A DNA stretch of 64,000 bases from Tanypteryx hageni. Lineage: Eukaryota; Arthropoda; Insecta; Odonata; Petaluridae. The stretch's first letter is position 1. Each line of letters begins with the position of its first letter. Below, piece after piece: positions 45,175 through 59,232 of the stretch. A program made the translations under genes and the position numbers. The notes beneath the pieces were generated by a model. That model worked only from the letters and a program-made list of their open reading frames with translations. It was not told where the DNA came from and did not search any database. The stretch covers positions 52,139,870 through 52,203,869 of the forward strand of contig CM054117.1 in the NCBI GenBank assembly GCA_028673005.1, read 5' to 3'.

Positions 45175-46491
45175 TGAGTGTCCCAATAAAATGTATACAC
45201 CTTTCAGATGTTAATAACACATATATAAATAGAGATAGAGTGTTATTATTTTGAAGTAATGTATTTTAAGGATGTTAGAGGGCAGAAATGCGTCGCTTAG
45301 CTTTGTACGCGCCGCTGGAGGGCACTATCCAGTGTAAAGAAAAATGGTGGAGCAACTGACGTTTGAGCAACGTAAGTGGATTCTTAAGTGCTACTGGGAA
45401 ACAGAGAAGGTGATTGAGGTGCAAAGACGTTGGCGAAATGAATTTCGAGTATCTCCAACCACACGGGTAACAGTTGCAACGATACGTGATAAGTTTTAGG
45501 CTGATGGAACAGGGCAAAACGTAAACAAGGGGCGGTCTGGAATGCCGAGCCGTTCAATTGACGATGGAATTGCTGCGAAAGTGTTACAGGCCTTAACACG
45601 ATCTCCGAAGAAGTCTGTAAGGCAATGCTCACGTGAGATTGGTATCTGTAAAACCAGTGTTCATTGCATTTTTCGGCGTTTGAAGTGGAAACCATACATA
45701 CCCAGACTGCTTCATGCAATGAACGAGGATGATCCAGATCGTCGACATTCATTTTGTGAGTGGCTTTTGCACATGTGTGGGGAAGGAGAAACGTTTCCAA
45801 ATTTAATTATTTGGTCTGATGAAGCCACTTTCAAAATTAATGGTATTGTTAATCGACACAACTGTGTGTACTGGGCCAGTGAAAATCCACACATAACGGT
45901 AGAGCAAGCAGTTAATCTACCAGGTATATCAGTGTGGTTCGGACTGTCATACAGAGGAATTATAGGGCCATTTATCTTTGAAGCGACTGCCAACAGGTTT
46001 TAACAATGCTGCAAGACAACATCATGCCTTGCATCAACGATTCGTTTTTGGACGATGACTGTTACTTTCACCAAGATGGTGCGCCACCTCATTACCACAC
46101 CACTGTGAGAAATTTCCTCAATGTTCATTTTCCTGGAAGATAGATGGGACGAAGAGGAAGTATGGTGTATCCGTCCCGATCACCAGACTTAACACCATTA
46201 GACTTTTACTTGTGGGGTACTCTAAAGGACACTGTGAACGCCACAAAAACAAGAGCACTGCAGGACCTGAGACACCAAATTGAAATTGCCTTTGCTGCTA
46301 TTCCACTAGCAACAATACAAAACGTATGCCGCTCTGTTTTACGTCGTTGTCAAAAATGCATTGGCGCTGATGGTGGGCATTTTGAACATTTTTGACTTTA
46401 AGGTAGCCAAAGTATTGGTTAAGGCCTGCCCACTCTACTTGTTATAATATACGTTAATAAATTTTGTATACGTTTTATTGGGACACTCGTA
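45175..46491 (+). mobile_element. Mariner-like element, DD41D type
   Basis: A 1,317-bp element. The left end is TGAGTGTCCCAATAAAATGT and the right end in reverse CGAGTGTCCCAATAAAACGT, with similarity fading after GTATACA. TA is present at 45173-45174 and 46492-46493. One transposase pseudogene fills the interior. Size, TA target and single gene are typical of Tc1/mariner. Confidence 0.92.
45344..46395 (+). pseudogene. DD41D mariner-like transposase, three lesions
   Basis: The start codon at 45344 begins VEQLTFEQRKWILKCYWETE, a mariner-type N-terminal helix-turn-helix. A TAG lies at 45497-45499. The frame continues through [20 protein letters not shown] and [20 protein letters not shown], then [20 protein letters not shown] (first Asp) and [20 protein letters not shown]. 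Near 46001 a frame change occurs. The new frame gives CYFHQDGAPPHYHTT (second Asp), a TAG at 46141-46143 where Trp is expected, and RSPDLTPLDFYLWGTLKD (third Asp), ending DGGHFEHF. Counting codons from the Asp in HQDG to the Asp in LTPLD leaves 41 between them, hence DD41D, the spacing of the rosa-like lineage known from fruit flies and other arthropods. All three Asp codons survive. Confidence 0.9.
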
Positions 46492-46493
46492 TA

Positions 46494-48715
46494 TCAGTTT
46501 GTCAATCTCTCCACATTCTTGAGATAACGTACTTATCAGTTTATTCTTTATAACATTTCTTCTTTGTGAAAAAACATCTGCATATATTTTTATTTTACGT
46601 GAAAAATCTAATCATGTTAATGCGTCATTCATAAAATTATATTATAAATCATTTCCGTCTAATATTGGGCCAATATAGCCAAAATCAAATATCATTTAGA
46701 CCTCCATGGAAGAAATTGCTAGGAAATTATTAATTATATAAGATACTTGAAATTCGAAGCTTCCCGAGTTTGTGTCCCGAATGCATAATGAGGATTTCGA
46801 AAAAACCGTGTGCTGAGAATAAGCTTTTCTCTTATTCAACTATTCATTCAAAAAACTTCTAGCAAATTCCCTCCGATAAATCCAAAAGAAAGAACGAGCG
46901 TGGATAAAAACGGATCCATTATTAAATCAGAATATTGCATATATTTCGGAGAGGAAATTTTGTGTTTTTTTAAATCTAACAAAATAAACTGAGTTTTAAA
47001 AATATATTTCGTTTGAAAAAATAGTTTTATGTTCAAGAAAAGATAATGAAGTGTACTTTTCGAGGGGTGCTTTAGAACGGGAAAATACTATTCTTACTTT
47101 ATAAATAATACGAATTCTGAGGTTGTAAAATCGAAATTATTATAAACAATAATGCAAACATGCTTTATTGATGGAAATGAAATATGAATTAATAAAGATA
47201 TTTCTCAGGAATTTCAATTATAAGGGTTACATGTTTTTGAAGAGATCCATTGTAACGGTTTCTATTATACCCATAAAAATGCACATTTCAGATTTGTAGC
47301 GGAATGTGATTTTGAATGCAATATGTAGGTAACTGGTTTATCTATGCGTAGAGTTGTCAAGTGTGTCAGTAGGAAAACTGAAAGACTGCGTTTTTTTGTT
47401 CGTTCTATATTTTGATATTTTTTATGCATACAAATGAAATCTTTTGTGGTTATTGAGTATTTACCTCCCCTTAAAAGAATCGGGTGATTATAATTCACAC
47501 ATTTTGCACGCTGCCATCAGTCTGGAACATTTAGAAACTAGCAAAATGTCACTCGCACCTTTTTCCTGATGAACTATTATTGTTGCGACTACGTTGAAAT
47601 TTTGATATTTTCTTGACTTTTTAGATATTATATTCTATTCTATTTTATCATATATTCAATTAGAATTTGTAAATTCTCCTAATAACAATATTTAAAACAA
47701 TTTCATAAATGATAGTTTATTGGTATATTTAGTTAGCACATTTTTAACGGGCTACAGAACAAAAAAAAGATTAATCATGAAGAGTATTATTGATCGATTT
47801 TAATAATTACAATAACTTGTTTTTATTGAATTTTCCCAAAATTAATAATGTGCCAATGGAATAGTTAAATATTCCGTATCTAATTCGACGCTATTTATAG
47901 CCTGTTTTTGTATTCGGTGGTGTTTGCGAAGGCTAATTCATGGCTTTGAAAACGTGACAAATAAGACTTTTAATAAATTAGGGCAAGGTAGAGCGTTACG
48001 GCGTTTGGTCGAACGATGGCGTTTTGGGAAGCTTTTCCCTCGCGTAGACGATCCAACAAAAGCTTCTGTAATATATTTCCCAGTGGTAACTTATTTGCCT
48101 TTCTTTTTACCTTTTCATGTGTCTCGTTCCGATGCAAAGTAAACATTGTTCCCCTTCGACTTATCCATTAGCAGAAATTGTTTGCCCAGCGGAATTCCTC
48201 TTTAAATGTAAAATAAGAATTGGTTCATTAACATCACCCCAAGAAAGGCTAAAGAAATAGATTTTTAACGTTCCTTTGTAAAACTAAAGGGACAAATGTA
48301 AGTTTTTCTCGTTTTCATAAGCAAGTTTTATAAAACAATATGCTTTTGTTAACACTTTTTGTTTGTCGGTAACTCTCTCTCTCCATTTTCAGTCAAGTTT
48401 TTTGTTTATAGATTTTTCTTATTTTTTTACGAACACGAATATTTATGAATACAAATCTACTTACATTTTTCCTAGGCAGACAGGTTCTCGGAGAGCCGAG
48501 GACTTTTGAAAGATAATTTGACCCAGTTATTGAGGAATTGAGTTTTAAGATGGTTAGTCTTAATAACAGTCAGTTGACCCTTTTTCCACTAAAGGAGAGA
48601 GGAAACACTCAACTTTTGTTCTTTTAGATATTTTTCTTTTAATTTCTCCTTGGTAGTTTCTAATCCAACACTCATTAGAAATACCGAATTATTCAAAAAG
48701 AATTTACGTTTTGCC
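46494..48715. other. AT-rich non-genic stretch
   Basis: No supported gene, RNA or repeat. Several 60-77-codon frames lack motifs. Confidence 0.4.
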
Positions 48716-49605
48716 TCAACTGGGGCGATTCCGCTCCACTATCTCGCGTACCTCTGCGTCAAGAGTGGGGACTCCTGTGTCTTCTTTTACAGCTTCCTTC
48801 CAATGTTTTCCCCAGCAAGAGTTAATGGTTGACTTCTTGACTTCATCTAGGGATTCCTTTATATTTAATATACAATCAGATATAGTGTAATTCTTCCGGC
48901 AATCAGTTACTGTCAAAGAAGAATCGTGTTCCATATTTCAGCGAAAGTACGTCGGGTGTATTAATTCTTGAAACATTTTATCACTCTCTTATCTAAAGGT
49001 TGCAGTAGGGAGGTGGTGTTTGGAGGTAAAAACACTACTTCAGTATTAGGGTGCGCTTTATGGAGCTTCTCGGCTGGGTGTCCTGGCGCATAGTCTAGAA
49101 TGAGCACTTTGAATTCTAGATTTATTCTTGCTAGGTAATGATCTACGTAATGAACAAAACAGTTGTGTAGCCAGTCCATGAACACCGTACCGGTTACTCA
49201 TGCCATACAGTTTGCTTTTCAGAAGAATGGTGATGCTTATTTTTTTCCTTCCAAGCACGTGAATTTCTATTCTATAGAGAAGCATTGTTTTAACAATGCC
49301 GTCTCCTGACGCATTTGCACGTAGGAGAAGCGTCAGCCTGTCTTTAGATGCCTTGAACCCTGAGGCAGTCCTCTCCTCCTTAGAGATGAAGGTTCTTGCT
49401 GGCATCCTCTTCCAGAACAAGCCTGTTTTATTGGCGTTAAACACCTATTCTGGACTATAACCCTTCTCCTCTATAACCTTCTTCAGCTCAACGATGTAAC
49501 GTGTTGCTGCCCCGTGATCGACTGATGCTGACTCGCCAACAATCTTCATGTTATGTAAGCTGCTTCTTTTTTTAAACTTATCGAACCAGCTGTGTTTTAT
49601 ATTTT
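48716..49605 (-). pseudogene. Tigger (pogo) transposase, N-terminally truncated
   Basis: On the minus strand the order is: HSWFDKFKKRSSLHNMKIVG (end of the CENP-B-like DNA-binding part), a stop after EEKGYSPE, then VFNANKTGLFWKRMPARTFI, DRLTLLLRANASGDGIVKTM, a frame change near 49185, FMDWLHNCFVHYVDHYLARI, FKVLILDYAPGHPAEKLHKA, NTEVVFLPPNTTSLLQPLDK, a TAA, RRTFAEIWNTILL, and a C-terminal piece with NIKESLDEVKKSTINSCWGK. This is the DDE_1 arrangement of Tigger/TIGD1 proteins. The first catalytic site normally reads NVDETGLF; here it is NANKTGLF, so Asp and Glu are both lost by G-to-A changes. The second Asp (LDYAPGHP) and third (QPLDK) remain. The DNA-binding N-terminus is missing, and the LINE fragment at 49652 starts just beyond. 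Confidence 0.88.
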
Positions 49606-49651
49606 TACACTTCTACAAGGTTCAATTTAGTAATTTTAATAAAATATACTT

Positions 49652-49910
49652 GAATGATTATACAGACTATTAGGAAGAGGAAGGCAAACTGGGGTAGGCA
49701 TTACCTGGGGAGAAAGAGTATGATTAAAGACGCGTTAGGAGGAAAACTAGATAGAAATACGGAAAGAGGTAGGGCTGATAGACGATTTGAAAGGGAAAGA
49801 GAGTTATCAAGATATGAAGAGGACAGCGGAAAGTAGGAGTATATGGAAAACCAGGTTTAACCAAGAATAATCACGGGCCTGTCTACGGACAGACTACCTA
49901 TGATGATGAC
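49652..49910 (+). mobile_element. RTE-type LINE 3' fragment, second copy
   Basis: Plus-strand counterpart of the 3' end of the LINE at 31098-33912. It encodes MIIQTIRKRKANWGRHYLGR, a frame-broken middle, then SIWKTRFNQE, a stop, and 'ctacggacagactacctatg' followed by (ATG)n. Heavily 5'-truncated. It shares the LINE's final ~260 bases with scattered differences and a small deletion near 49770. Confidence 0.9.
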
Positions 49911-51980
49911 TTGAGTCTTTACGGGAAATTAACATACGCACTCGGCTTCAACTAAAAATACCTATCAAGGTGCCAACTATATAAAAGTTTGTTATGAAAA
50001 TTCAGTTGTATACTTTCACTTGTTTCTTCATTTCGGTGAAGATAGTGTTTTGGCAAACGATTAATAAAAATTATATTAGAAATCTGTAAAATAAAACTAA
50101 TTTAAATCCAGTTAAGCGGTACAGATAATGTATGTATACACAAATAATGTTACAGAGGATTTTTTTTCCAAAATACAAAATTGACAAAGACAAACTATTA
50201 CCAGAATATACAAATAAAATAAAAATAGCTGTAATGAGAAGAGGAGAAAGTAGCCGAGAGATGTTAACAAAATGACACGAGGATTAAATATTAATGTAAA
50301 ACATTATGCAGAGGAAATAACAGAGAAATGTAAATACATAATAGTGCAATCAGAGAGGAGCACCATTCTTTTCGTGAACTAATTAAACCTAGTAGATTTT
50401 TCAGCCTCTTCAATAATACAACTTTTAACTATGACGATACATTATTGACGGCCGTGAGGAGAACTGTAGTTAATTAAGACTGTAAGCCACTTTTGAGAAA
50501 ATGTAAATTTAATGTAAATTTCAAAGGACCGTGGATTTTCTCCGTTATTGCGAGTGTTTAACATAAAAGATGTCCAACACTTAAAACATAATTTAAAATA
50601 GAATTTTGCAACAATACTTTTCTATTTGTATTTACTATATTTATCCCCTTTTCTATTAGACTGTTTTATCAAAATTCACATTGCGCACTTATGTAGGCAA
50701 TCAGAACGAAGAATTTAGAGCTGATTTGCATACATTTAGGCGCAAGCCGGAAAACCGCGGATACTGGAAACTGCGGTTGGAGAGGGAGTACTCTATTTCC
50801 GATCGAATGGAAAAATCGATTTTTTTTTACTATGCTTCGTTTTTATGCCACTCTATCCCAGTTTTTTTTTAACCGCTTACCATTCAAAAACTACGATATT
50901 TACCGAGCAGTATGGCTGCAACTCAATTTATTAACAAATTAGATAGCTCCAATAGTTATAAAGATGTTGGGAGAAAATAAAAGCAGTCGTCGCCTGTGGA
51001 GATTCTAATCAGGGTACACATCTGCATACCAGTGATTCGTCACCGATGACGTCTGCATGATAGACCAAACTAAATTGTAAATATTCTTGGCATTGCTGTT
51101 GATTATATGAATGTTATCTAATCAAAATGCGTATTTATAACATATTTATTTTATGTAAATTAAAACGGACACTCTCGCACAATAACAGTGAAATCGTGGG
51201 AGTAGAAGCCACTATTTTAAGAGACAGATTGAGTCTGGGAGTGTTAAGAGAATATAAACCTTTTAAATGAAGTCGTGCAAGCATTGCCTCTCCTCGCAAA
51301 ACCTGCCATCAAATTGGCTCCTGTAGACATAAAACTTTTGAGGAAAGCAGATTCTACAATCATCTGCAAGGTAGATCTCTAACATGGGGATCCACCGTAC
51401 GCTGGTTCAAGAATCGCCGATTATAGTTCTCCACCGTTGGTGACTACTTCGCGGGATGAGATTCGCCAGTACATAATTTCCTGAGCCATTTTATGTAGTT
51501 CTCAGGATTTTCCTTTAGCGTGGAAGAGATTCACGTCATAAGATCTTCCCAATGATTAATTTTGGAACAATTAATTTTTTCATCTTAAGATTTTAAGAGA
51601 CTCGGGCAATATTTTGTGAAGGTGAGCCCTGTCCGATGCATTGTCGGCGGAAAAAAGATTATTCGAAAGTTCAGTTTCCCTCACGTGTACTTTTACTTGA
51701 TCACCAATGGCGTCGAAACATTTATTTCATTAAGGCAACACATTCAACTTTTGATTTATATTTTTTATCGTAGTTCCCTCCTGAGCCGATGAGGTGGATG
51801 TTGTTTTTAACCTATTTTTTGCAGCGGATTTTCCTTAAAACTAGAAAAAGTTCTTTTTTTAACCCTCGTTGGATCTCGTCCTTCCCTTCAGCTCATTTCT
51901 CGCGTCTCTAAAACAAGTCCCAGCCCTCATTGTCGAAGAGTCCCAGGAGGTTTCGAAACCGTGATGGACCTCTTTCTCCT
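49911..51980. other. AT-rich non-genic stretch
   Basis: No gene, RNA or repeat that I can name. A 63-codon frame at 50681-50872 lacks motifs. Confidence 0.4.
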
Positions 51981-51981
51981 T

Positions 51982-51994
51982 CGCGCATGCGCAG
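51982..51994. promoter_or_regulatory. NRF1/Ewg-like palindromic site
   Basis: CGCGCATGCGCAG contains the perfect palindrome GCGCATGCGC, the consensus of NRF1-family factors (Ewg in flies). It sits upstream of a GC-richer segment (about 52050-52540). A single site is weak evidence for a promoter. Confidence 0.35.
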
Positions 51995-52870
<876 letters not shown>

Positions 52871-53099
52871 AAACGTTTATGGGGTGAAGGATTGTGCGTT
52901 AGGTTACGGGAGTTAGGTAGAAGAATTTAGGACGGTTTTGGAAATAGGGAGAGAAGAAGAGGTTTAAAAGAATCAAATAATCACAAAAATAACAATAAAA
53001 AGCTATGTTGTCCGTCCGTTGGTCTGAGTGTCAAGTTATTAAAGCGCTAATAACTCAATCAAGGATGTAGATAGAAAATTGAAAAGTGGCAGAACTAAT

Positions 53100-53290
53100 C
53101 TATTCAAATATAAAAATGCTTTGTCGAAAGAAAATTAATAAAAAATTCCAGAGTTCGACTCCAGGTAATAATTCTATCATTCGTAAGATAACACTCAAAA
53201 ATCGACATTTTGCTGTGGAGGGTTTTCTTCTTTTAGGAATTACAATTGGAAAAACCTGAGCGACGATCATCCGATTTAAACTAATTTAAA
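53100..53290 (+). repeat. SINE-like repeat fragment
   Basis: Contains GAGTTCGACTCCAGG (B-box-like), then 'cattcgtaagataacactc', 'aaaaatcgacatttt' and 'caattggaaaaacctgagcg'. The same order of phrases recurs at 53620-53760 and 59650-59770. Confidence 0.6.
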
Positions 53291-53599
53291 GAAAAATTAA
53301 TAAAATCACTCATTCTATTCTTCTTTTTCCGAAATCGCTCATTTGTTTATCTTGACAACCTACTGCTGTGAGAAACAAAATCAATATAAATAGTGATCGT
53401 TAAATATATTTAAAGTTAAAAGTTTTATTGTCGTTTTTGACGGGAAATTGCGCTAGTCTTATATGTATTTCTCTTACTCCGTCTGCAACAACTTCCACCA
53501 CCAGATTGATTGATTGATTGTAATGCTATTTTTAACAAACATTCCGAGTAAGTAGATGATTGAAATTAGGTATAAGTGTTTGTCTCTTATAGTAAAAGC

Positions 53600-54360
53600 C
53601 ATATACAAAACAATAATCTCCAAAAAAGACCCGGATTCGACTCCTGTAGATAATTTCTATTTCCCATAAGATAACACGTAAAAATCGACTTTTCGACTGA
53701 CAGGCTTTTATTCTTTTGCAAATTAAAATTAGAAAGAATTGACCTACGTTTCGACCATTTTATCGATGATGTCTGTGTATGTAAGTGTATGTATGTGATA
53801 GCTTTTTGTGGGTGCTCTAACACAAAAACTATTAATCAGGTCAACGCAAAATTTTATATTTAGCATTTTTATAAAAGTCGGAAGAACTGATTAGTTTTCG
53901 GTAAAAATCGGTCGAACGGAAGTGGGTGTTTATTCTTGTTACTTTTCCGTTATTTTGAAATATTTGCTTTAATATTTGATAAATGTAAAAATGTACTGGA
54001 ATAAAACTTATAGGAAATTTAATGTTCTATATCCTTTGTTTGAAACATATTTCCATATAATGCATTGGTTAAGAGATATCTTATATTTTTAGCTGCCACC
54101 ACCTACCGACGACTATTTTTAACAATTGACGCTTAGTTAAGTCTTAGTAACGCTCTTTTTTCTTTTCTTAATTGTTGGAGCTTTGGGGCTATATCCAATA
54201 TCGGAAGGCTATGGTGTGAGTTTATTTCTGTTTTTTTTTGTAGTCTAAAATTCTCTCGCAGTTTCTTAAAATATTTAATATTATCTAACCTATTTGGAAT
54301 TTTTATAAATATTACAGATATGGAGAGTGTCATGTGGTGGCCACATCAGATTTTTATTCT
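53600..54360 (-). repeat. RTE-related dispersed repeat, copy 1
   Basis: Aligned with 59640-60570 over most of its length. Shared phrases in order: 'cataagataacac', 'cggaagtgggtgttta', 'tttgataaatgtaaaaatgt', 'cctttgtttga', 'agctgccaccacc', 'attgacgcttagtta', 'acctatttggaattttta', 'attacagatatggaga', and the palindromic end TCATGTGGTGGCCACATCA. Read on the minus strand it begins at the palindrome, passes an endonuclease-like piece, then microsatellite-rich untranslated sequence, as in non-LTR derivatives. Confidence 0.8.
54133..54333 (-). pseudogene. LINE endonuclease C-terminal fragment
   Basis: This minus frame contains INSHHSLPILDIAPKLQQLR. The full LINE at 31098-33912 has DIDSGHSLLILDVSTKLKQI at the equivalent place, the end of the apurinic endonuclease with its S-H-S motif. 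About half the residues agree. The Asp of the usual S-D-H is replaced by His here, so it would not be catalytic. It is embedded in the repeat at 53600-54360 and in its other copies (plus strand NSNHSLLILD near 31070). Confidence 0.6.
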
Positions 54361-57300
54361 TTACTTATGGAACAATATAGGAGTAACACTCCCTAAAATT
54401 TGCGATTTTAAGAATATTACACTTTTTCCATTGTGGGTACTAATGCTACACATTTCTGCCATATTTTATAGTTATTGCACATCTAGAAGTGAAATAATAC
54501 TTATCTAATTGTTTATATTTTAAAAAAATTTAACCGCCACAATAACAACTTAATGGTAATATTCAAATCATTATTTGTGCATTTGCACTAAGCTTTAAAT
54601 TGCTTAAAATTTTCAGCTCCATAGCTCGCCCCGTAGGACCTAAACATTTATCTATTTGCTTAAATTTTAAGAATTTTTAGTCAAATAAATTAAAATTAAA
54701 TTTATATAATCCTTATTTTGTTATTTTACAATTTCTACCTTTACAAAAATTTGAGCTCTTTAGTACATTCGAAAATTTATAAACATTAAATTTTTTTAAA
54801 ACATTTACGAATTTTTAGTGGGCGCATTTTTTAACCGGTTCCAGATTTTAGTTTTTTCTATATAAAATTTGCTACAAAATGTTTGCATAAGGTCGTACCT
54901 ACGACTTATCGTTTTCGAGATAAAGATTATTAAACTTTAATACACAAATGGGGTAAAAACAACCCCTTAAATTAACAATTTTGTAATTTTTAATGTTTGT
55001 GGTTGGTTGTGAGGTAAATCCTATAATCGTACAAAATTTCAGCTGCCAATTTCTCTTAGATTGGTCTACACACTGGAATCGTTAGAACTACAAATGTCAT
55101 TGGATTGGGGTCTTTCCCAAAAATAAATTTAAACATTTCTGCATATTTCTTTTGCTCAATGTATCCTTAAATCAATTAGGAAAAATGTTCCACGCAGACA
55201 GACTTTTTCATGTCCCAAGAAATGATTTTGGAGAAATAATTTTATTAAATTTTTTAAAAAAGTTTGATTAATATTATATATTTATCATTTACACAAGCGT
55301 GATAAACAATCCTTCAATAGGTATTACAAAGAAATTAATCTTATTGAATCAGTAGAAGCCGAGATATAACGTTGTATATATCAAGACAGAAAAAACTTGC
55401 CGTGATCACATTTTTAGTTTTTCTTATTTTTAATAACTGTCTCGAATTTTTAGAAAATTAAGATATACATAATCAGGTTCAGTGTAAAATTTACTACGAT
55501 TGAGCGTCATAATTTTACTTGAACGACAAGAGCTATAGAGAACAGCAATGGAAAAGAGAGAGATAGCAATAAGCCCATAAGACACCATGCTGTCAACTAA
55601 GTGTGGAAAGCGTTATAGACTCGCTTTTTCCATCTAACATTCTCTTATATATGTACATATCACAAAATTAATTTTAAATATTTCATTTAGTAAAGATTGA
55701 CATAAGGATATAGATGGATATTTCTTGGGGAAATAAGGGAAACTCACTAACTACTACGCCTTAGGAAAAATCAGTTATTTCGATCTTTTAACGTTTAATC
55801 GATTTTTCGTTTTTAGCTAGTTTAGAAAGTTTTTTGCGAAGGATTAGTTTCCATATGCTAAAATTATCTCCATGTTTCTTTATATTTTACTAGTGACGCA
55901 AGCTATCGAAGAATAATACAGTTAAAATCTCTCTGCCAGTTGCTCAAACCTACCGCGCGATACTGTTTAATTTTGCTATAGCCGGATTATTTCCGGTACA
56001 TGACGCAGTAACTCATTTACTTTTTATTGGATTAATAAAAAAATCGTATAAAATAAGTCTGTGAATATTGTGTGGCTCGAAATCGACCGTATTCTATGAT
56101 ACGGCGCAGCTGTTTCCTCGTGATCGTTTGCTCTTCGTATATCCTCCGATGATACGACGACTAAATCTCCTCTTCTGCCACTTGTAAGAAGGGAGGATTA
56201 TTCCGTCCCATCCAAAATATCCTCTAAAGCCTTCATGCGCCGGGTTTACGTCCTCCCGATACCTACGACAATTTGTTTTACGGTTGCCTTCCCAAAACAG
56301 CTCCAAACTCAGATGTTGGACGCTGACGCAATCACTAAGCAGGGAAGGTTGAAAAGAAGTTCTTACTCGTATCAAGCGCACCAAAGCGTCATGCGCGGCT
56401 TTAGCCTGCTTTCGAGGGACTGAATTGTATCAAATTGTAAAAAAATATTGGAAGACACGGAAAGGCTTATGTTCATTCGGATTGAGAAATATGATCTATA
56501 AAATGCACCACGAAAGCTGCAAGACTTGTTTGAAGGCAAAGAACTGTAAATGCCCGTCGAACGGAGAATTTTTAATTCATGAAAAGTTTAACCTGCATTC
56601 GTCATATGTTTTCGTAATGAGGAATTCAATCGGAATGACCAAAAAAATAAACTTAAAGAGCTACCAAGATGGATTTGTAGGAAGCGTAGTTAAGTAAGAG
56701 AGAAATTGATTATCCAATTTTTTTGTGAAAAATGGTTCTTGAAATAGCACGCCTTTTATGCTTTTATTAAAGTCCTTTCCGCACTTAAAAGGTATTTTCC
56801 TTTTAAATTATCAGTTTTTATAAGAAAACTATGGTAAAAGTATCTGAGTGCTGCATGAGTCGATAGAATATCGTTACCTAGTCATCATAACAAGATAAGC
56901 CTTTCTCCTATAGGCTAGTTCAAATGTATATACGTACATGCATTTTTTACATTATTGTAGTTTATACGTTGCCATTGTTATAAAACACGCAGTGTTTTAA
57001 AAGCTCTTGACACTCAACAGGATTGGTTTATCTTTCCGTAAATCAGAGACTTTGATACATCATCGTAAAACTTTGTAATTATTGTTTAATTAACAAAAAT
57101 CTCTGGAAAGAGAAACGGGATATTATGAGGTGTTTTCCATGTTACGAAATTCGTAATTCATTCATAGCAACTGAAATCTCGACTTACAAATTGATACAAG
57201 ACATCAAAAACATTATTTCATCGCCTCCACTATCAGCGAAATTTCGTGATCCCGTAGATATTAAAATATTATTCTAAATATGCGAGTTTATGTATCATTA

Positions 57301-59232
57301 GATAATTTAACTACGTCGCATCATCTGCGAGATAGGTGACGGAACTCCTATCATCCTGTCCACTGCCATCTGTCACACAACCTGTTCCGCAAAATTTTAT
57401 GAGCATTTTAACTTGAGTCATTTTATAAAGTCGGCACATTAGTAAATTCGGAACTCATTAGTGTTCATTTCTACGAGTAAACTGCCAAGTCAATATTAGG
57501 AATGGAATAAATTTATAACCGAGACGATTTCCACTATCCAAAATCAGTTTGAGAAAACCGGTGGCAAGTTTGGTCTATACGGTAACCCTTTTCGTCGGTG
57601 GAAGCCTACTTGATTAATTAGCACTATTTTTAAATACAGAGATGATAATTCACTCCTCTGACCTATTTTTAATTCGCATTTTTGCCTTTTGAAATGCTTC
57701 GCACTTTTCAGGAGTGCTTTTTTGACATACTTTTTTATTTTCCTCTTAAAATAATCTCCGTAAATAACGCGTCTACGTCATACAGATACACGAATACCGT
57801 CGACCTTTGACTGTTTTCACTCAACGACTCCACCCGACCCGATATTAGGCGTAACAAACCCGAGGCACGCGAGAAAAATTTGCTCGACTCGCCACATACA
57901 CGAACATTGGTCGCAATTTTGCCGCATTTCCTTTTTTTTTAACTTTAAAGCGTGAGAGCTGAAGCATATGCATTCCTGAAATTATACTCAAGAGAATGTT
58001 TCGTCTTTACTTCTATATTATCATAAAATATAAATTAATTTAAAACTAATAAGATAAAATTAACCTTCATCTTCATACTATAGCTTCCTTAAATTATTCC
58101 TCAACTGTATTTTCGACTGCTTGTGGCCTGCGATAAATGCGGTAGTGAAGAACTTATGGGCCTCGAAGCGGAAAGTCTGGGCACCGGAGGTTTAAGGGAT
58201 AATGAACTTACTTTGGGCGTTTAGATAAATTATTACATTTATTTAACTGTTTTACAGTTTCATTCAATAAGATTCGCATTCTCATCTTTATGGTGGAATC
58301 TGCAACGTATCTATTGGAAATCATAACGCAATTTCGAAGCAACTGAAACTGGCTCCAAATCGTCTTCAACGCCACCCGCCTTTCAATCGAGCAACTGGGG
58401 TTGCCAGCAACTGGGAGTATGAGAGTACACCCCTCCCTTCGAAATGTCTCAAAAGCAACCGGAATGAAACTAGGCTTCTCGCCCATGACGCCTGATAGCG
58501 TCTGCATAGCTTTTCAAATATTTGCGTTACCTCTTAAAGATATTTCAACTGTTTACTTTGTCAGGCCTCCTAATGAGTATACATGTCTTTTCTATGGCTT
58601 ATAAGTTCAAATATTGCGCTATTCGTTTTTCAACATTTTTACCAATAGTGAGAATGGCTGATCAAAGTGAAATGCTGTTAAAAAAGATAAAATATATTTT
58701 TGAAATATGACTTGTTTGGAATGAATTTACTCTATTTTTGCTACTAAATATGACGTCAGATAGTAGATTGATACAACTTTGGATAATTTCTTAGAGATTT
58801 ACGCCAGAGAAGGCAAAGCAAAGAATATATAATTGAGAGGAAAATCGTAAAATAATGACGTATACCAACGTTTCCTAAAAAATTGGCAATATAAAGCGTT
58901 GGTCGGCATCATCACTAAAAAGGCCAATCAGAAATTTGATTTGAGGTCATTTCTATTGTAACTCTTGGAATCCATCCTCGAAACGGTTGCACGTCCAAAG
59001 GGCGAATTACTTCTTTCTGTCCGTAAGATGGCAATTTTACAAATTATTTTTGCCTATTAACAAAACCTGCTATTTATCTATTTAAAATCGGAAGAATTGG
59101 TGGTAATGTTCGGCTATTTTAAAGGGGTTAGATTTTTTATTTTAAAGAAGCTAAGCCTGAACCTATTAAAGGATATGTATGAGACTTATTATTCTCACGT
59201 CAATATAAATACCTAACCATGATCCTCCATAA
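54361..59232. other. AT-rich non-genic stretch
   Basis: No supported gene. Segments 54590-55100 contain 'aaaatttcagctgccaat'-type phrases common in dispersed insect repeats. 56090-56420 and 58200-58510 are GC-richer but have no recognisable domain in any frame. The 90-codon plus frame at 56425-56697 has four cysteines (CKTC...CKC) but no known family. Confidence 0.35.

Noticed and set aside
45275..45993. Minus-strand frames of 80-138 codons
   Set aside because: They lie opposite the DD41D transposase and show no transposase motif themselves.
56425..56697. 90-codon frame with a CKTC...CKC cysteine cluster
   Set aside because: No known zinc-binding spacing or family could be matched, and frames of this length occur by chance in this composition.
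58208..58507. 99-codon minus-strand frame in a GC-richer patch
   Set aside because: No motif recognised, and no neighbouring exon or repeat context supports it.
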